NCBI RefSeq assembly: GCF_000003605.2
Contig: NW_003132852.1
Location: 238,302 to 289,966 of the forward strand
DNA: 51,665 bases
Reading direction: 5' to 3'
Source: Saccoglossus kowalevskii
Taxonomy: Eukaryota > Hemichordata > Enteropneusta > Harrimaniidae
The notes beneath the pieces were generated by a model, which was not told where the DNA came from, did not search any database, and saw nothing but the letters and a program-made list of their open reading frames with translations. The position numbers and the translations under genes were made by a program. This document shows positions 26,142 to 32,100 of this stretch, piece by piece. Each line of letters opens with the position of its first letter. Position 1 is the first letter of the stretch.

Positions 26142-29100
26142 TTTTATTATCCAAACAGTCTTGGATATAGACTGTTAACATTTTGTAGNNNNNNNNNNNN
26201 NNNNNNNNNNNNNNNNNNNNNNNNNNNNNNNNNNNNNNAACATTCTCTCTTTTGAATGCTTTGCAAGATTTAGCAAGGCTGTACGTAAATAGTAAAAAAG
26301 AAACAAGGTGAAAAATAGAAATGACGGGATCTCCATATTATATATAACTTTTAACAAAACGATAATACATTTAAATTTGGAACTGTTACAGCCATTTTAA
26401 TTATGAGCATTAGCAAACTTCTCACTGAGTGAATTGTTATGCAAATTAGTAAGTATCTTAGCTTCTTTTTAGTGCACATTCCAGAACTTTAAAAAAAATA
26501 GCTCCAGGACGCTTTGACCTTTTGTTTTGAAATTTTCACAAATGATAGACAATGTGTTTATCTTCAAAACGCCGTCGGGGCATTGTTTTTAGTTGAACAG
26601 TGTTACAAAAATCGTACAGACAACTAGCCTGGTTGTTAATTTATGCATAAACTTGAAGTAGTGAAATTTGAGTTGCTGCCCTGCAAAATTGACAACTGGT
26701 AGACAGTTTTCAAGACGGCACTTTATTCAAAGTATACAGATGTACCAATAAACCAATTTTGACAGTAAACAGAAGCATGGTTTAGAAGCTAACTTTTTTC
26801 AAATCACTTTTGACCAAAAAAGCACATTTTTGTGCATATTTCAAACTACAGTGTTCATAAATAAAAAAAAATACTAACAAAATTATAAAATTCATACAAT
26901 ACGCCTTCCGAAAATATATAGTTTGTGGACAAGGGAGATCATATTGGTTTCCTAATTAACTAATTAAAATACCCGTCAGGTAAACTGCATCTCTACCTTA
27001 AATATACTCAGCCGAAGTGTGATGGTGAGCCGATGGAGGAATAAACGAACCTTGCCTGGCAAAGATGGGATACTTAAAAACACACAATCCGCCATTGCAG
27101 AATCACAACAAGCCAAGGTTATTTAGACTCGGGCTTTTATTACTCTAATTGTTAAAGTCGACTTTTAGATTCTTCGTTTGGTTTGGGGGCTGGGAAACTT
27201 GGTCGGAGATCATCGAGTTCATACATTAGAGAGGGTTTACGAAGTCAACTCACAGACAAAGTCAGCGTACGCACATTACTGCCTTGGTTCTTACTATTTC
27301 AGCTTCAAAGATACAATGTTTGTTTTACAAAAATATTTTAAACGATCTTTGAAATGGACAATTCCGACCGATCGATCACTTGGTTTTGCTTGTGTTATTT
27401 CACCGAGATTAATTGACGGAGTGTCATGCGGGACCAAATTATACGTTCAATTTACTATTTCAATCTCGAATTTACCTGTCACTGATTTACTATCAGAGTT
27501 ATTACGCGACATCTTCGTGATGTCCTATTTACAAGTGATCTTGTTAGTTTTAGGGAACACGAAAGAACTAGTGAAAATACCAAGATACACACAATAATAT
27601 TTACGCTAGATGCAGCCTGCGTTGATGTGGAACCATTCATGGTCAATGGGATAAACGTGATCTTGCATGTGCATGAGATTTATTTGATGTTGCAGTTTAT
27701 GACATTTAGTAAAATATAATCGTAACAATTTTAGAAAGTGCTAAATTTGTCTGAAATAAAATAACTTTGGGCTTCAAGAATTCTGATTGGTCAAAATCAT
27801 GAATTGACAAATTAACGGCAGTCATTATTTTGTGCAATTGTGTATGTTGTATTTGTTTTAAATGTCACACTTGTCCACTTCAAATATGCATTTCTCTCTC
27901 AATATATCACATACCTAGGTCACTAAGTTCGACGTCAATGAACTGGGCCGTCTAACATCAATATCAATATCAACAATCTCAAACGCCGTTGCATGTAGTG
28001 AGATACTATTATGAAGGCATTTAATAAGAGATGTGACTGAAAGGCAGGCGACCATATATGGACATGTGAACACATTAACATGCATAACTGTCATATCTGA
28101 AAAACTGGAATATTCGGGAATATTTCAACAAATGTGGGTGAGTATTTACTTACTGTTGTTACACGCAGCTTCATCTTCGTCTTCTCCATTGGGACAACGG
28201 GGATAACCATCACATACTTCAAATTCGTCAAGGCAGATGTGGTTGCTACATTTGAAATGAGGACATGTATCTGAAGAATATAATTCGATTGCCAATCATG
28301 TCTACTTTTTATTAACTTGTTACTGTATTTACACATATTTACCCCAAAAAATTGTTAACATTTATTATTACCACTGTCAACAAAAGTTGTTTTGTTATTG
28401 TCCGATAAAATATGTAATTTGAATACTTGTAGTTTATTCAAATGACAATTTCATACGCTATATATCAGTATTAAACGTTTAGAATTGTACCTTTTGAATG
28501 TTAGGGCGCGATGGTTCCTACAAAACCATTGTTCCAATGGTTTGGAGAAGAAAAGATAATGTGTTTTTTTAAAGTATGCATATTTACTACATCCCTTGGC
28601 ATTGTGTCTGACTAAATAAAGTATGTACCCTCATACGTAGATCATATTTTACTGTAATGATGTAGACAATTTCTGAAATTGAGAATTGATTCATAAGTTG
28701 TTGATGTAGTGTAACGTCGTCCACATTCAATATCTTCGATATAAATGTTATGAGATAATCAAATGACAAATTGGTATCATCTCCTCGGGGTTTATATATC
28801 ATTATTTTAGTGATTTGATCATGTTAAATCATGCATTGTTTATGTGTTTAATTTGTAGTTGTTTTTTTGTTCATGAACTCGTATTATCTCCAAGTAACAA
28901 CTGTTTTATTGATTCAAATTCGGTGTGATATTACCACTATACAACTTGCAAGGATACTACACAATTATTTACTCACGAATTTCGCACATCACGGGATTTT
29001 CGTCCTCCCCCCAAGGACACGCACGATATCCGTCGCAAACATCTTCATCCTCAATGCACTTGTCGTTGAAACACGTAAAGCCAGGACATGTATCTGCCAA

Positions 29101-32100
29101 AGTATGTTGGAATGTTAAATTCGATTGATGTAAATATATATTGACGTAACTATGTACTGTGTTTGGTGTTCAATCATAAAAAGCAACGTTTGAGCAATCA
29201 ATCAAATCTGTATTGATTTCCATTGATATGTCAGTCAACGAATCAGTCAACGATTTAACATAGTTAATGCTAATCTAATTAATTTCAAGAACAATTATGA
29301 AGTGTATTACTATTAGTCGCGTACACTTGTATTTACTTTAATGCGTAATGTTCGTTTAATTTAAGAAAGATAGCATATCATTTGCATTATATATGTTTTT
29401 TAATTCTTTTTTGTATAATAAACCCAACTATTTTGTATTGTTTAACAATTACTCGGCATTCCTCAACACATTCCTAGTTGAAATCAAAAAGTACATTATG
29501 TTCTAGTCTGACATGAGGCTGTTGGTTTGTTTATCTAACATGATTAGTATCCCAGTTACCAGTTGGCATAATACAAACACGTTGAATTTATTTCATCATA
29601 CCTGCAATTAGGCATTTTTGTCACGTAATATTTATGTTGTACATTTGCACATTGCATATATATGTGCATGAATTACCTTATTATTCTCATAGTACACTTT
29701 ATAAAAGCCAAGAGAAGTATGACCTGTTTGTATCAACAGATCGTAACGAGGACCCCGAAAACTCTCATGGTATATATGTAATTAATGTAAATAACTTCAT
29801 ATACATCAGAAACTTAATAACTATAATGAGCAACGATGTATTAATTTTACAGCATGTTTTATTTATTTATTTTTTATTTTCCAATCTCACACAAAATATT
29901 AAATGGAAAATGAACAGGAAATGTACTTACAACTATCACAGTTTTGTTTCTCTTCACCTTTAGAACATTCTTTATTATTACGGTACAATTGGGCACATCT
30001 TTTGAAACCACTGATACAAGTACCATCATAACACCGAAACTCACTTTCCGAACATTGTTCTGCATAATGAAAGATATGGCATTTAAATATAGGTGCTCTT
30101 AATATGTTTATTCTGCATTCGCGTGTAAACCCATCACTCCCTGATGTTAAGATTATAACTTATCACTTTTGCAAATAGTTACTAAGATCCAAATTAGCAT
30201 GGTTATGTTCAGTATATATTAAATACTCGCTGTTAATACCAAATAGCATGTATGGGATATTTTCCGAACAACGCTAAGCGATATATCCTGTAACAGCAGC
30301 GAATCACCTATTTGTCATATTTTAATTGCATCAATAAAAAGAAGACATATCAAGTATACCGTCATAATTCTGGAAGCATAGCATGATTATAAATATGCGC
30401 TATTAGGGGATACGACTTATTTCAATATTTAATTTGGTTGTTAATAGTAATAATACGAGAGAATTTCGATTTACTGCTGATAACTTGAAGTAAAACTCGG
30501 CGACTCTGTCGTGATGAAACGTACTCTGTGAGGATCAGTGTTAGCCAGTTAGAAAACCATATTGATTTTGGCCAGTTTCTACTAGATCAGTGTTCTATAA
30601 TGTTCGTAGAACAAAAACATTGTTACGCCTACACAATAACGAGTATGATAGCATACGTTACTACGATGCAACAAAATCTGAATTCTTTCAGTTTCATCTG
30701 CATTTTCTCCAATAACGTTTGACCACTCTTAAATGTGACATTGTGCACGTTAAATGTGTTTAAAACAGCAGAATGGTACCAGAGCCAAAACAATATAACA
30801 GCACCAATATCAAATTAAATTATACGGGACACACAAATATTATATCGTGTCTAGATTTGTACTTACGAAGCGGATATTTGCAATCTTCATTATCAGGTTC
30901 ATCACTGTAATCGTAACAGTCACGAATTCCGTTACAAAATGATGAACTTGGAATGCAATCTAAGTTGTCACACGTCCACTCGAATCTAGTGCAAGTTACT
31001 AAGAAGACAAAGAGATGAGTTACAATGCACACTTTTGGGTCAAATTCAAGATCAATTGCAAAAAGTAAATTTCTCGCTCATACATCGAATCAGCCAAATT
31101 ATGTCACATATAAATCCTCAAACTCTTTACATATACATTTATTAACATAGATCAATGTCACAATTGTACCTGGAATTAATTATATTATTATCGTATGTGT
31201 ATACAAACATACACTCAAGGAAACAATAAATATAAACATACATACCTTTAGGACAGTCTGCTTCGTCCATGTCATTTGAACAATCAAATTTGTAATCACA
31301 TTTCTGGTATAACGGGATACACTCGCCTTCAGTGCATTTGAATTCAGAGTCATAACAGTCGCCTTAAAAAAACAATATATTAAAGGTGCAAGCATCATTA
31401 CGAGTTACAGGCAAAGTGTTTTCTAGATGGTTAGTAAATTTAAACTCCATTATAAAATTGTACATGTACTATAACTAACCTACTACTGGTATTATTTATA
31501 TTATCATATTAGATAATATAATGTAATCGAAAGTGTAATTTTTCAACAAACTCCGAAAAAATATCTACAATGCCTGCCAAATGAAACTTTAGATCAAACG
31601 GGATAATACAACGCCAGATGGAAAATCAAATTTATGATCCAGTTGTATGGTTTGTCCCAAAGAGGGCGCCATAATGTCTGCAAGTGTTAAATATTTTTAA
31701 AATCCAATGTGACATTTTGTTTGTGAATTAGCTAGTCTACGTAGTCTACATTAGCTAGTCTAAAATAAGCAGAATGCCTAAACTTCAAAATGGCAACTAT
31801 AATTTAATCCGATATGACTGCCGAAAAAGTTGACCAATCAAAATTCTGAAAATTAGGTACCTCTGATCAAATCAGGGTCAATAAGCACATCATGTTTTTT
31901 TAAAGTATAACGGATTGAGAACAATTCAACGGAGAGTTAGAAACAAACGTTGTTTAACACAAACCACGTGACTGATCATTTTGTTTTCTTAACAACTTTG
32001 ACCATATAAGGTACACGTTTAATTTTTAAGTCAATTGATTAAATACTCATGAAAAACAAATGCTTAAATATTTAAGATGTTCAAATCACGTGATTTTCCA

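Larger units (their letters stand above)
25663..28153 (-). other. Intron with poly(T) tract and assembly gap
   Basis: 2.5 kb. There is a run of 40 T at 26099 to 26138 and a 50-N gap at 26189 to 26238. A 139-codon plus-strand frame at 27178 to 27597 has no recognisable motif and is at the length expected by chance in AT-rich DNA of this size. No LDLa-like exon was seen, though the gap could hide sequence. Confidence 0.55.

Noticed and set aside
27178-27597. 139-codon plus-strand frame
   Set aside because: No motif, no start context or splice support, and a frame of this length is expected about once by chance in AT-rich DNA of this size.
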